Assembly: GCA_900128585.1 (NCBI GenBank)
Contig: LT642196.1
Span: 1 to 36,639 of the forward strand
DNA length: 36,639 nucleotides
Direction of reading: 5' to 3'
Origin: Stramenopiles sp. TOSAG23-3
Lineage: Eukaryota; Sar
Part shown: one piece after another, positions 8,790 to 19,195 of the stretch
How positions within the stretch are numbered: position 1 is the first letter of the stretch
How the letters are laid out: each line of letters begins with the position of its first letter
Notes under the pieces: generated by a model
What the model was told of the DNA's origin: nothing
What the model saw: only the letters and a program-made list of their open reading frames with translations
Database searches by the model: none
Position numbers and translations under genes: made by a program

Positions 8790-9605
8790 ATGGAATGGGA
8801 GACAGGTCCTCCGTTATCGTCGAGTGGCTCAACAGGCAGCGCCCACATCATTCGTGCGACTGAGTTTTTTCAAGGGTCCGCGCCTACTGTGGCGCTTATT
8901 GTGAACAATTGCATCGATTTGAACTTATTAAAAAACGTCTGTAACAACGCTGCGTATATTTTATGTGCGGATGGTGGGGCTAACAGATTACATGATGGAC
9001 TTCAGGGTGAAGTTATACCTGACGCTGTTGTGGGAGATTTAGACTCTCTCAGATCAGACGTCCGCTCCTATTTAATTGAGAAAGGGGCTAAAATTGTTTC
9101 GGTTATGAACCAAGACAAGCATGATTTTGATAAATCATTGGAATACTTGTATAAAAATGGCGTCAACACACTAGCTAGCGATCAGAAGAAGGAAGATGCC
9201 ACCCAAGATACGGGAAAAACGCAGGACCTTCGCGTAGTTGTTCTTGGGGGTCTAGGTGGAAGGTTCGATCAAGACATGGCCAACATAAATTCTCTATTTA
9301 AGTGGAGTCAATACTTTACCTCTCTCACTATTCTATCGCGAGAGAATAAAATACAGTTAGTGGGGGCAGGAACAACTGAACTTATGCCAGACTTGAACTT
9401 CGAAGGCCCCACCTGTGGTATAATTCCGGTGGGTGGGGGGGCAGAGCAAGTGTCCACTACAGGCTTAAAGTGGAATTTGAAGGGCGACGAAATAAAATTT
9501 GGGGGATTGATTAGCACTTCCAATGAAATTACTGGAAAATCAGTCACTATTAAAACAACACATCCTGTGTTGTGGACAACATCATTCGCCGCAGAGCGGT
9601 TATGA
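8790..9605 (+). CDS. TPK1: Thiamin pyrophosphokinase
   Basis: This enzyme transfers pyrophosphate from ATP to thiamin, making the cofactor thiamin diphosphate in the cytosol. The 271-aa product starts at ATG 8790; the frame extends upstream to a GTG at 8763 but has no earlier ATG. Family motifs are in order: ADGGANRLHD (substrate/nucleotide loop), PDAVVGDLDSL (metal-binding acidic motif), QDKHDFDKSLEY and VLGGLGGRFDQ (ATP-binding glycine loop). The C-terminal beta-rich thiamin-binding domain is complete, with a serine/threonine-rich strand near SLISTSNE-type positions. Its length is close to that of animal and fungal TPKs. It is convergent with ESF2, with 161 bases between the stops. Confidence 0.93.
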   Translation: MEWETGPPLSSSGSTGSAHIIRATEFFQGSAPTVALIVNNCIDLNLLKNVCNNAAYILCADGGANRLHDGLQGEVIPDAVVGDLDSLRSDVRSYLIEKGAKIVSVMNQDKHDFDKSLEYLYKNGVNTLASDQKKEDATQDTGKTQDLRVVVLGGLGGRFDQDMANINSLFKWSQYFTSLTILSRENKIQLVGAGTTELMPDLNFEGPTCGIIPVGGGAEQVSTTGLKWNLKGDEIKFGGLISTSNEITGKSVTIKTTHPVLWTTSFAAERL

Positions 9606-9766
9606 ACGAAGTGGCGTGTGTGTAGAAGAGCTGGCGTAAGCATATTTTACAATTATTTACACTCGCTCTGTTTAAGTTACGAGACGTACACGCCCTGTCT
9701 TACGAATATACACGCCCAGTCTTACGAATATATCATACGGCATGCCACGAAAATGGAAAAAATCCT

Positions 9767-10624
9767 CTAAGATTTGCTGCTTGCAGACGAGAAAACTTTC
9801 GATAAAGTAAATGACTTAAACGACCTTTCTTCGGAACCTTTACTTCGGTGTACGGGAACTGTTTGTTTGAAGTGTCTCTGCACGCCCCGACTCCCTCCGT
9901 TCTCCGGGGATCGTTTATTGCTGCTACGAACGCCTTTCCTCTGTTCAATTCGTTTAATCAGTTTTGCTTGCTCAACTCTATCGATATAGGCATTGTTTTC
10001 GCGCGTAGCTTTGGCCATCTCTGCGTTTAATTTTGTCTCACGCATTCTGCGGTCATAGCTAATTTTTTCCGTCAAATGACGCCATTTAAAACTTTTTAAG
10101 TATTTCAAGTTCCAGATGTCATCATAGTAGTAACTCCGTTTTTTTCCACCAACTTTTGTATTGTTCAAAGACTCGGCGATTCGTTTCGCTAGTTTCTTAT
10201 TTTCAAACTCGATCCAACCTTCTGTGTAACGTTTCCTGGTGTTTCCGCCGCTTTTTTTCCGCTGTCGCCGAAAGCTTTTGTCCTCAGCTACTAAATAAAT
10301 GTTCGTTACAGTCCCATACACACTAAGAATGTCACGAACTTTCATCGGTTTCATATAGGGTGGTACGCGACTAAGATAAACGACACCTCGTTTTTTCTGT
10401 TGAGACTGATACGCCTTTGCCGCAGCCTGCATTCGCTTTTTCAACTTTGTTTTAGGGCGAACATCAAGTTCCCCACGACCCAATTCTTCATCCGAGGGTA
10501 CACTATTGTCACTTGTAAAATCTGTTTGGCCACTAGCTAAAGAGGAGGGACCACTTTTTTGTTTGGTGATACGTCTCTCCGACTCAGGATCAGCACCCTC
10601 TACATTTTCCCGAGAGCGTTTCAT
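9767..10624 (-). CDS. ESF2: ESF2/ABT1 family pre-rRNA processing factor (RRM protein)
   Basis: ESF2 (ABT1 in animals) is a nucleolar component of the early small-subunit processome, needed for 18S rRNA maturation; in yeast it stimulates the helicase Dbp8. The product is 285 aa from ATG 10624. A charged N-terminus (1-85) precedes an RRM-like domain (~88-180): GVVYLSRVPPYM is RNP2-like, KVRDILSVYGTV follows, and TEGWIEFENKKLAKRIAESLN is the RNP1/helix-2 part. After it, the family signature of tyrosines and W/KYLKSFKWRHLTEK is present. The C-terminal tail is basic with KRIEQRKG and a Ser-rich end. It lies about 690 bases downstream of bystin on the same strand, another 40S assembly factor. Confidence 0.9.
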   Translation of the reverse strand: MKRSRENVEGADPESERRITKQKSGPSSLASGQTDFTSDNSVPSDEELGRGELDVRPKTKLKKRMQAAAKAYQSQQKKRGVVYLSRVPPYMKPMKVRDILSVYGTVTNIYLVAEDKSFRRQRKKSGGNTRKRYTEGWIEFENKKLAKRIAESLNNTKVGGKKRSYYYDDIWNLKYLKSFKWRHLTEKISYDRRMRETKLNAEMAKATRENNAYIDRVEQAKLIKRIEQRKGVRSSNKRSPENGGSRGVQRHFKQTVPVHRSKGSEERSFKSFTLSKVFSSASSKS

Positions 10625-11316
10625 ATCTACTATTAAGTGCGAACTCTGAACGGTTACTACTTGCTAGTGTTTTTCACTTGCTTTGCTACCGTTACTGCAT
10701 AACTTTCCCATAAATTGAAACGCAATAAATAAGTGGGAAAATCAAGAAATTGCTACCTTCAGCATTAGGTGCCAGTTCAGTACGGTAGTAATAGTACGAT
10801 CAACGCGAGAGACGCGACGACGCGACACGACACATAGAAGAAGATCAATAATAATGTTCATTATTATTATTATTATTTATTTTAGACACTCTTCTTCTCT
10901 TCCGTCGTGCCATCGTGTCGTGGTGGCAGCGGCGGCTCGTTGGTTCGTGGCGGAGGGAGGAGGAGAAGAGGAGGAAGAAATATTATCATGACTTCGTACT
11001 ACAATTACATACCAAATAATTTAAACTGCGCCAGATGATCTCTCCTCTCACAACACTATTGAATAATAATAAATAAATAATAATAATAATACAGCATCAT
11101 CACCGTCACCACAAAATTTATTTTCCTGCTGTCTGCTTGCTAATAATTCTTCCAATAATATATAGACGACTATCTATATTATACCAAAATAATAAATAAA
11201 AAATTGATGATGATGATACTGTAATACCTTGGTAAAAAAAAAAGTTCGAATATAAAAAATAATCATTAATTATTTTACTTTGGATATACGTACTTATTAA
11301 GATGTTGCGTTGCTTC
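10625..11316. other. Intergenic between ESF2 and bystin genes
   Basis: No gene supported; frames reaching into it are AT-rich low complexity. A hairpin AATAATAATG-TT-CATTATTATT with flanking TTA repeats lies at about 10847-10880. A GGAGGAGGAG-type purine tract follows at 10950-10980 and AAT runs at 11064-11092. The ESF2 promoter must lie near 10625-10900. Confidence 0.45.
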
Positions 11317-12672
11317 TTATTGAACCATTTTCTGCTTCCTACTTGCACTGTTAAACAGTTCACGCCTAATTTCAGATGTTATGGCTGGATGTTGATGCTT
11401 CCGCAAAACATTTCGTAGACCCTCTTTCTGTTCTTTTGTCAAACTTGCTTTGTAGCGCTGGGCAAACACGAGAAAGCTCTGGTGCCAAAGCACTGGCATT
11501 GTGCGCGTTTCTGACATAAAGCCCACAAAATGCTCTGCTATTGCGTCGATGACTTTGTAGGGCAATGAATACTTTTTGTTCATTAGTACAGTCATAAAAA
11601 TGCTGGTGCCACCAGTATATGCGAGGTGTGTTAATTTCAACAAAGCTGCCGCAGAGTGCATTATAGGTATAGAGACTTTGCTCAAAACGCTTCCTATAAT
11701 CATCGCCTCTTTCAATGTGCAATCGTTTTCTGCCAGGGGAAGCAGAAACCCTTTAAAAAAGGCAGCAGGTTTATACAGTGCTTTCTTGACCGCACAATAC
11801 AGATGGTAGTTTAATTTCTTGTTTGAGCGGATGTCAAAGCGAACACATGGCAGCAGTATCAAATTATAAAATCGTTGCGCGTGCTTAGGCTTGAGATTGG
11901 ATGCGAACAATTTTGTGGCAACAAACATTGCCTGTGGTGACCATGTGTCGGGAGCCGTGATCCACAAAACCTCTTCCCAGTTCCTTAACGCTGGGATTAC
12001 TTTGAACGCCTTGGGTATCTTCCCAGCACGATACCGAGTCAAAAGCGTTCCTACTGACGTATAGACTTGCCTCACTTTTTCGTTCATAGCAGAAGACAGC
12101 GAGCCTCCTCCTTCGCGTCCATTCCCAATTTGCTTATTGCTTTGTGCTTCAGCCATTTCTTTCTCTCTAATTTTCTCGGCAATGATATCACCCAGTGTTC
12201 TCCGCTCGCTAGTTCCCGAAGGCATAAACTGCTGGAACGCAGCAGCCTCGGACTCATTCAATTCATAAAACTGCTCCGTTTTACCGTCTACGAAGCCATC
12301 ATGGTCTAATACCGCCATATCTCCGTCGATATCATCGTCTCTGTTGTCCATGTCGTACTCGTCCATCTCGTCTACGTCGAACTTTCGGCGACCTTGCTCC
12401 TGGTGCTTAAGGGCACGGGCTTTCGCGGCTTCCTCATGGACTTCGTCTTGCTGCTCACGGGCCAGTTCCATAACTTTTCTAGACACGGATACGGGCATGT
12501 ATTCATCATTGTTGGCTTCGTTGCTGCCGCCACTGGTCTGCTCTCGCCGTTTCATCTCTTTAGACAAACCCTTTTGATCGACACGTTTGGAAAACTCGTC
12601 CATTGCTGTCTGTGCCGCCAACGGGGCATGGCGCAGGGTAGACCCGCTGTGATCACGTTTCTTCCTTGGCAT
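11317..12672 (-). CDS. BYSL: Bystin (BYSL/Enp1), 40S ribosome biogenesis factor
   Basis: Bystin/Enp1 joins pre-40S particles in the nucleus and stays until late cytoplasmic maturation, helping 18S processing and export. The product is 451 aa from ATG 12672 (an upstream TTG in frame is not used). The N-terminal third is charged and acidic (DVDEMDEYDMDN region), followed by LGDIIAEKIREKE. The bystin domain (~190-440) is complete: GTLLTRYRAGKIPKAFKVIP, NWEEVLWIT, the RFYNLILLPCVRFDIR block, the LNYHLYCAVKKALYKPAAFFKG block and PVLWHQSFLVFAQRY. Length is like animal BYSL (about 440). It is transcribed away from RPS17 across a 1.17-kb spacer. Confidence 0.95.
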   Translation of the reverse strand: MPRKKRDHSGSTLRHAPLAAQTAMDEFSKRVDQKGLSKEMKRREQTSGGSNEANNDEYMPVSVSRKVMELAREQQDEVHEEAAKARALKHQEQGRRKFDVDEMDEYDMDNRDDDIDGDMAVLDHDGFVDGKTEQFYELNESEAAAFQQFMPSGTSERRTLGDIIAEKIREKEMAEAQSNKQIGNGREGGGSLSSAMNEKVRQVYTSVGTLLTRYRAGKIPKAFKVIPALRNWEEVLWITAPDTWSPQAMFVATKLFASNLKPKHAQRFYNLILLPCVRFDIRSNKKLNYHLYCAVKKALYKPAAFFKGFLLPLAENDCTLKEAMIIGSVLSKVSIPIMHSAAALLKLTHLAYTGGTSIFMTVLMNKKYSLPYKVIDAIAEHFVGFMSETRTMPVLWHQSFLVFAQRYKASLTKEQKEGLRNVLRKHQHPAITSEIRRELFNSASRKQKMVQ

Positions 12673-13842
12673 TAGCAACGTTTCTCAACGAACTCTTCAG
12701 GGCAAAAAAAACTTTTAAAGGCCTATTCGATACAAGATGATTTGTATCGTTTTCTTCAGTACATCAATCCCCTTGTTATTTCTTCTGTTCGATACTTTGT
12801 GACTTGCCGTAACAGTATCTCGGGGCACGTATGACAATACCACTACTACTTTCCGCAGGGCAGGTATATCATCCTTTATTATTATTATATATTTTTTTTC
12901 TTCTTCTACAGTATTACTAAAAAAATAATTAATTAATTATAATAAATAAAAAAATGATGATGGTTTTTTTTTTTGCGAAGAAGAAGGAAAAAAAAAAAAA
13001 AAAGAAGGAAGAAAGAAAGAAAGAAGAAGAGGATAGAGGAAGCCCCTTTTTTTTTTAGTACAATAAATACTATAAGTATAGCATGTGACTTTTATATTGG
13101 TGCTTGGCAATGCTGTTGTTCGTTGTTCCAGGTTCGTCACCTCCAACAAAGCTCACAGCGCACAAATGGGAAAATTTCTGTAATTGGTTAAAAAAAAACT
13201 AAATTTTTAAACATGAAAGTGTATCGAGTACAGACGGTCAATGTCCTACTCGTATAGTGATCATTAGATATAATTTGTGAGTTAGTTGGGCTTCTTTGTT
13301 TTGAGAAGGCCAACATTCAATGAATATTATACTGCATATATAATTATAATATTATTTATATTTATATATCGAGTACAATAAGTATTTACTAATGAATAGA
13401 ATCGAAACAACTAAAATTATTTTTTTCTGTCTCTGGTATATGCTCTGTTTATGTTAAAATTACAATGGTATACGTATGTATTAAATTGCAAGTCTTCACA
13501 ACCAGTCAAATTTCCAAAATCCCTGATCCAAATGCTATTCTATTGTATAGACTGCTACTACAATGGAAATAGAAGGGAAAAATAATAAAAGAATGGAGGA
13601 GGAGGTAGAAGATATTACAAAGGAAGAAAGAAGAAGAGAATTAATTCTAGTGTTCGCTGTAACAAACGCATTCGACAAAGTGAACGTGTACCGCCTCTCT
13701 TTCACAGCCATATGACAAAAGAGAAGCTGAACAGTTGCACGCGAAAGAAGAAGAGGTGCACCAAGTCACTAATACATCAATTTTACCGTTGAACATATAA
13801 TAAACTCTTTATCTTTTATTCTCTTCTTCCAATTTTTCAAAT
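12673..13842. other. Divergent spacer between bystin and RPS17
   Basis: Shared upstream region of two ribosome-related genes. A purine tract (A/G only, with a long poly-A run) spans about 12976-13040. AT-rich blocks are at 12880-12960 and 13320-13400. A 50-codon ATG frame at 13563-13715 is low complexity and is not called a gene. The last 45 bases before the RPS17 ATG are pyrimidine-rich (CTCTTCTTCC), as is common at ribosomal-protein transcription starts. Confidence 0.5.
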
Positions 13843-14523
13843 ATGGTAAGTTCCCTCACTTCCCCATCGGCCGGTGACAACCGGGCTTCCCTGTACATTC
13901 ACGAATAGGTATCAAAGTTCAAAACTGTCTGTTTTTTCATTTTTTTTTACACAACAATAGAACGGTGCGGCTGGAACGTCTGTGACGTGAACCCCCTTCA
14001 AGGCTGGAGCGATTAAAAAGAAAGACAACAGCATCTTTGATATACAATCGTGAGCCCCTTGGATTTTGCCACATGAATATTAAACTAACAGCCTTTTAAT
14101 CTTTCTATTATGTAGGGTCGTGTACGCACCAAAACTGTTAAAAGAACCGCTCGTAATATCGTCGAAAAGTATTACATGAGTCTTACCCAAGACTTTAACA
14201 CCAACAAAAAAGTCTGCGATGAAGTTGCGACCATTCCATCCAAACGCATGCGAAACAAGATCGCCGGTTACGTCACCCAGTTGATGAAGCGCATCTCGCG
14301 TGGCCCAGTTCGAGGCATCTCTTTGAAGCTGCAAGAAGAAGAGCGTGAACGCCGCCTGGACTTTGTTCCAGAGGTTTCCGCCATTGACCTTCCTGTCATT
14401 GAAGTTGATGAAGATACTAAGGCTATGCTTACCGCTTTAAATTTGGGTAGGTTACCACGTGTGCAAGTAGCAAGTTCAGGTGGCCCAGGAAACTGGGAAC
14501 GTTCCCGCAGGGGCCGTCACTAA
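13843..14523 (+). CDS. RPS17: 40S ribosomal protein S17 (eS17), two exons
   Basis: eS17 is a structural protein of the small ribosomal subunit near the beak/head. The first coding exon is only the ATG (13843-13845); the second runs 14116-14523, giving 136 aa, the usual eS17 length. After splicing the N-terminus is [11 protein letters not shown], exactly what the family has, followed by the conserved [12 protein letters not shown] and the [21 protein letters not shown]-type helix (here with TQ). The intron boundaries are ATG|GTAAGT and TGTAG|GGT. Without the exon join the frame would begin at an internal Met (14176) and lack the first 20 residues. The C-terminus is basic and ends RRGRH. Confidence 0.95.
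13846..14115 (+). other. RPS17 intron 1
   Basis: 270-nt spliceosomal intron directly after the start codon. The donor GTAAGT is a perfect match and the acceptor is TTATGTAG. A branch-like AACTAAC sits about 25-30 nt before the acceptor. No C/D or H/ACA snoRNA motif pair was found inside. Confidence 0.9.
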
Positions 14524-14737
14524 ACTAGTCGTTTGGTGTTGATGCGCGCGCTGTGTTGCCCCCGTGGCAGACTTCCTGGGGGGTGTGAATTGTAAAGACT
14601 AAGGCAATGCGGTGTGTAATTTAATTCTCAATTAGTATTACGTAGTAAGTAGATGTTTATCCAGATTCGCACGGAAGGATCGAAGTAAATTTTACGTGTT
14701 TGTATCTCTCAGATATCTCGCCACCCTCTTCATCTCG

Positions 14738-16605
14738 TCAAGAAATCACACATTTCTTGCTGTCTGCCCCCTGGTCGTTTTTATCGTCCTTCCCGGCATC
14801 TTCGGACTCTGCAACGTTTTTATCGTCCTTCCTGGCAGGTTCGGACGCTGCAACATCAATGATTGGTTTACTGTCAACAGGAATATCTGATGGCTGGTTC
14901 TCTTTATGCCTGTTGTTCTCGCTCGGTAACTTCTCTGTCGATCCCATGGCGCTTTCATCGGCAATTGTAGCAGTAACACCGTCGTCAGGGACACCGAGAC
15001 CCTCTCCTTCTTTGATGGGGCTCACGGTTTTTATGGTTTTTGAATCTTTGTCCTTTTGCACTTCTCCCTCCCCCCCCTGGATATCTTGGCCGCTTTTCAC
15101 AACGTACACCGAAGCGCTTCGAGAAAGGATTGTAGGGGCTTTTTCTAATGAATCTGGGGTATACAACCGCGAGTCCTCGGGGTTGGCATCGAACTGGTCC
15201 ATGCCCATGGTGTCCTCCCACATTATATTTGGCCGTCCTTTTGGCGAACTGGTGGGCAGTTTGTTCTCTCGTCGTTTTTCGTCTTCCACCTCAAGAAAGC
15301 CTGCGTGCAGTAATTCTTTCAACGCTGGCCGTAGGGTGGAAAAGTAGGGCTCAATAGAAGAGCCCGAAAATTTGTAACAGCTCATACAAACGTTAATGGC
15401 CAAGGATCGCACGTAGTTGTTTGGGTGTTGTAAAAACACCACAACCCGAGGCATTATGTAATCCAGGGTAAGGGGCGGCCTTGATTTATGGAGTCCAAGG
15501 ATATTTATACAGCGAGAAAGCAACTTTAACTTTCCGCTCAGTTCCCGCCACGGCTGTTTCTCACAATCTGATGTTTCTGGCAGCAAATACTGTTTGATTA
15601 AAATGTTCACGCCAACATCTGAAGCAATACAACTGTTGCCTCGGGGGCGTTGCTCAGGGATTCCTGAATTTTCTCGTCTCGACTAATAGCCGAAAATATT
15701 TCTTTTGCTCGCAAAGTCCTGGCATTGCGCACGTCTAGCCGCAGGAAAAGCTTCCTCAACGAGCTAATGAGCTTTGTTTGAGAGTGAATTTTTTCGTACC
15801 ATGCATGCATAGCATAATTTTCAGTTTTATCACGCTGCCTCCGTTCCACCCACTGTTTTGCCTCTTTTTGCAATCTTGCAAGGGCATCCCGGCTTGTCAA
15901 AGTTGTTTGACAAGCTCGCACTTTTGTTCTAACCTCTGCTTGGCATTCAACATCTCTGGCAGATACTTTTGCCATCATGCTTGCTTCTCTCAATGCGGGT
16001 TCAATCTGACACCCTGTTTCCTGGACTTTTCCTGATTCGACCCGCAATCGTTTTGCCCACACGCCCATTGGCTTGAGAAATGGTTGTTTGTGGATTCCTT
16101 CGCTTGCCCTGGTAGCATTAGCGATCGCCGTCGTGTCCCCAGCTGTCAGTGCCGCTGTCTGTGAAGATGCCGGCGGTGTGCTGACACCAGCGCCATCTTT
16201 GTGAGTAAGATAGACGGAATTATTTTTTCGCAAGCTGTAATTATCACTTGCGGGAGATGCCCTCAAAAAGAAATTTGCCAGCCATAAAGCTGGATCGTCA
16301 GGCTGTGCAAGCGCACATTTTGTCAATGCTCTTTGTACAGTTGGGTTAAGTGTTTTTAAATACCGCGAAATACTTGGAATCAGAGGCTTTGATAGCATAC
16401 GTTTTCTGGGAAGACGAGGAACAACAACATTTGTTTCATGTTCTAGTGCGGTGGATCGTTGGGTCGAAGGGATTGACGGAAGCGATGGAACACCCGATCG
16501 ACTCGAAGGCGGGGTTGGCGCCTCGGACCGACTCGAAGGCAGGGTTGGTACCTCTGACTCTGGCGTATCAGATATAACTACCGGGTGGTTTCTTTCTTGA
16601 TTCAT
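14738..16605 (-). CDS. Dpy-30-motif and TOG/HEAT-like protein with C-terminal CaaX box (apparent frameshift at ~15608)
   Basis: Two minus-strand frames overlap by 4 bases. The first (ATG 16605 to TGA 15607) starts with three Pro/Ser-rich decapeptide repeats (~18-48). It then has a Dpy-30/RIIalpha-like dimerisation motif (~81-116, ending DDPALWLANFFLRASP), typical of ciliary and chromatin scaffold proteins, and a long charged helical region. The second frame (15610 to 14738) has no ATG at the junction and continues with HEAT/TOG-like helices (PRVVVFLQHPNNYVRSLAIN) resembling the CEP104-type TOG domain. An acidic tail ends SKKCVIS, a good farnesylation CaaX box. One missing base near 15608, or a 44-nt intron (GT at ~15639 to AG at ~15596), would fuse the halves to about 620 aa. 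A membrane-anchored ciliary or cytoskeletal scaffold is inferred. I cannot assign an orthologue. Confidence 0.7.
16480..16560 (-). repeat. In-frame 30-bp tandem repeat
   Basis: About 2.7 degenerate copies encode P-T/S-L/P-P-S-S-R-S-x-x decapeptides in the N-terminus of the Dpy-30/TOG-like protein. Confidence 0.65.
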
Positions 16606-16681
16606 ACCAACTTGTTCCAGTTTTAATTCTCGGCTCACGAGGTCTAAACGGAATGCTTCTTTCGAAATAATTTGTGATAAT

Positions 16682-16756
16682 CTAAAAGATACCCCGCATA
16701 GATGACAAAAAATTGAAGCCAGAACTATTACGAAGTCAGACAGCAGATTTACTTAC
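16682..16756 (-). other. Probable 5' UTR intron of the Dpy-30/TOG-like gene
   Basis: On the minus strand, GTAAGT at 16756-16751 and TATCTTTTAG ending at 16682 bound 75 nt, 76 bases upstream of the chosen ATG (16605). No ATG lies in the exon between them, so the intron would be in the leader. The branch point is not obvious. Confidence 0.45.
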
Positions 16757-17254
16757 AACAAAGAAAATCAACAACAGTTGAGATAAATCAGTTAAAAAAA
16801 GTTTTCTTCTACACCTAGAAAAACAAAAAATAAAAAAAATACTGTAAAATAATAAACCATCATCAAGTATAATAATAAATATATCGCCGTCCGTCGTGCG
16901 TAATATTATTAGAGATATATTACATTATACTGAAGAACGATCAACAATTCGTTAAAAATTTCTTATTACCAAAGTAACCAAATTAATACAGTACATTGTA
17001 AACAATGTATTTAGAGAGCATTTTTTGTTTTTCATTCCGTTACATTATTAAAAAAATTATTTTTGTGTTGTTCTATCTGTTCACGTTATTATTATATTAA
17101 ATTAGTGGTATTAGCTGTAATACCTGTACGCAGCTGTACCAAAAAGAAACTAAAAAAACAACATGTATTTGTTTTTTAAATTTAATATTGTGCGCCTCTA
17201 AAAACTATAACAACACATCTTCTGGGGAAATAGTTTGAAGACACAAACGGGCTT
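16757..17254. other. Intergenic between i-AAA and Dpy-30/TOG-like genes
   Basis: AT-rich spacer without a supported gene. A hairpin GGTATTA-GCTG-TAATACC is present at about 17107-17124. Confidence 0.4.
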
Positions 17255-19195
17255 TTACGTTCTGACTGGAATTTTCCCACCATTCAAATATTCTCTGATT
17301 TCTGTTCCGCTCAGCGTTTCCAATTCTATCAAAGCCTTGGCTAGTTTCTCGTGGTCTGCTCTGTGCTTCTCCAAGCATTTTTTTGCACGATCATAGCTTT
17401 GCTCTACCAGTTCTTTAATGCTGTCATCTATAAGTTTGCGGGTCTCTGGGGCTAGTTCCTTAAGGTCGTTGTCGCTATACCGAACAACGCCAATCTTCGG
17501 CACCATGCCGTATGACATGACCATTCTCCGTGCAATATTTGTTGCCTGTTGGAAATCGGAAGATGCACCGCTCGTAACGCCCTCGTCCCCGAAAATAATT
17601 TCTTCTGCGACTCTGCCACCCATGCAAACGTCCATTCGGGCAAGCATTTGCCGTTTAGTTTCACTTGTTTGATCCCCTTCTGGTAGCTGCATTACCATGC
17701 CCAAAGACCGACCTCTGGGTACAATAGTAGCTTTGTGAATGGGATGCGCCCCCTTGGTATTAAGGGCAACGATCGCGTGCCCACTCTCATGGTAAGCCGT
17801 TACCTTCTGCGTTTCTGCGGAGATATATGCGGATTTCCGTTCGTCTCCCATCAGGACTTTGTCTTTCGCGTGTTCGAGTTCTTTTAAATCAACTCGATCT
17901 TTCCCTAAAACAGATGCCCGCACAGCTGCCAAATTGCATATGTTTGCCAGATCTGCGCCACTAAACCCAGGAGTTCCTCTTGCAAGAATTTCTGCATCTA
18001 TGTCTGGGTCAGTGGTGATGGTGGTAAAATAATGCTTCAAGATTTTCGTGCGATCTCGAATATCAGGCAAAGGGACGGCAATCTGTCTATCAAAGCGCCC
18101 AGGACGAACAAGGGCAGGGTCCAGCGACTGGCCAAAATTTGTAGCGGCAAGTACAATCAAACCATCGGTCTCTTCAAAGCCATCCAACTCAATGAGCAGC
18201 TGGTTTAACGTCATATTCATGGCCTGCTGCTCTTTCCCACTTCTTTTTCTACCCACAGCGTCGATTTCGTCGATGAAAACTATTGCTGGTAATTGCAGCT
18301 TTGCCGACTTAAACAATTGGCGGATCCGTTTTGCACCGATACCAACAAACATTTCATCAAACTCTGAGCCAGACGCGTAAAAGAAAGGAACATCGGCCTC
18401 TCCAGCTACAGCGCGAGCTAGTAACGTTTTTCCCGTTCCTGGCGGTCCTTCCAATAGAACTCCTTTCGGAAGCTTTCCTCCCAAACGTGTGAATTTGTCA
18501 GGATCTTTCAAATACTCAACGATTTCTACCAATTGCTCTTTTGCTTCTCCACACCCACAGACATCGTCAAAGGACTTGTCGGAACGCTGTGGTTCAAAGG
18601 TCTTGGAATTCCCGAACGGCGAAAACGCTGTCGGCCCACTCCCTTTGCTACTTGAATCACTCATTAATTGAGAGACCAGGTAAATACCAAACCCAATAAA
18701 CAAAATCCTAGGGGCGCTATCGAACAGCTTAGCTTTCCAATTTTTTTCTGAAAATCGAACAACGAGTGGGTTCGCGGGCGTACCAAAAGTACTCCGGCCG
18801 CCTCTTCTACTCGCTCTCGACCCCGCTCCTGCGCCGCCGTAGCGCTGGGATGTAGATGCCCTTGCAGAGGACAAAAATTGCAGAATTTTTCTAGAGCTCG
18901 AGCGTGCTATTCTGCCTGTCTTTGCTACAGCAATGAAATATTCTTGTGCAACTAGATCATTTACCGCTATTTTCCCACTCTCGACTCGACTCACCACGGC
19001 TGCTGGATCAGATTTATTGAGTTCTCGCAAAAGCTGATATTGGGCCTCAGGGTTGGTTAAATTTGAGTTGGCATGTTCCTCCAACAGCTTAGCATTGTTA
19101 AACCTTCTCCGCGGAGGCACCTGAGTTTTATTCCAAAATCGTACTTCTGGACGGGGGCGAACGCCTTGATGAATACGAAAAAACTTTGAGAACAT
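17255..19195 (-). CDS. YME1L: Mitochondrial i-AAA protease (YME1/FtsH family)
   Basis: This is an ATP-dependent zinc metalloprotease that degrades unfolded or excess inner-membrane proteins. The product is 646 aa from ATG 19195; the frame extends to a TTG at 19249 without another ATG. The N-terminus (MFSKFF..., rich in R/K/Q) looks like a mitochondrial targeting peptide. One membrane helix lies at ~164-179, so this is the i-AAA (one-helix) rather than m-AAA type. The AAA module has Walker A GPPGTGKT (~250-257), Walker B IVFIDEID (~305-312) and the SRH arginines (LVRPGRFDR). The peptidase domain has the HESGH zinc site (~469-473) and the third-ligand region [12 protein letters not shown]. All catalytic residues are present. 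It is transcribed divergently from the PhLP2 gene. Confidence 0.94.
   Translation of the reverse strand: MFSKFFRIHQGVRPRPEVRFWNKTQVPPRRRFNNAKLLEEHANSNLTNPEAQYQLLRELNKSDPAAVVSRVESGKIAVNDLVAQEYFIAVAKTGRIARSSSRKILQFLSSARASTSQRYGGAGAGSRASRRGGRSTFGTPANPLVVRFSEKNWKAKLFDSAPRILFIGFGIYLVSQLMSDSSSKGSGPTAFSPFGNSKTFEPQRSDKSFDDVCGCGEAKEQLVEIVEYLKDPDKFTRLGGKLPKGVLLEGPPGTGKTLLARAVAGEADVPFFYASGSEFDEMFVGIGAKRIRQLFKSAKLQLPAIVFIDEIDAVGRKRSGKEQQAMNMTLNQLLIELDGFEETDGLIVLAATNFGQSLDPALVRPGRFDRQIAVPLPDIRDRTKILKHYFTTITTDPDIDAEILARGTPGFSGADLANICNLAAVRASVLGKDRVDLKELEHAKDKVLMGDERKSAYISAETQKVTAYHESGHAIVALNTKGAHPIHKATIVPRGRSLGMVMQLPEGDQTSETKRQMLARMDVCMGGRVAEEIIFGDEGVTSGASSDFQQATNIARRMVMSYGMVPKIGVVRYSDNDLKELAPETRKLIDDSIKELVEQSYDRAKKCLEKHRADHEKLAKALIELETLSGTEIREYLNGGKIPVRT

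Noticed and set aside
12973-13191. Overlapping frames on both strands rich in Lys/Arg or Phe/Ser
   Set aside because: They are translations of a simple purine tract.
13563-13715. 50-codon ATG frame upstream of RPS17
   Set aside because: Glu/Lys/Arg low complexity in its first half, no recognisable domain; could be an upstream frame but evidence is too weak.
13846-14115. Possible snoRNA in the RPS17 intron
   Set aside because: No C box/D box pair and no H/ACA hairpins could be found.
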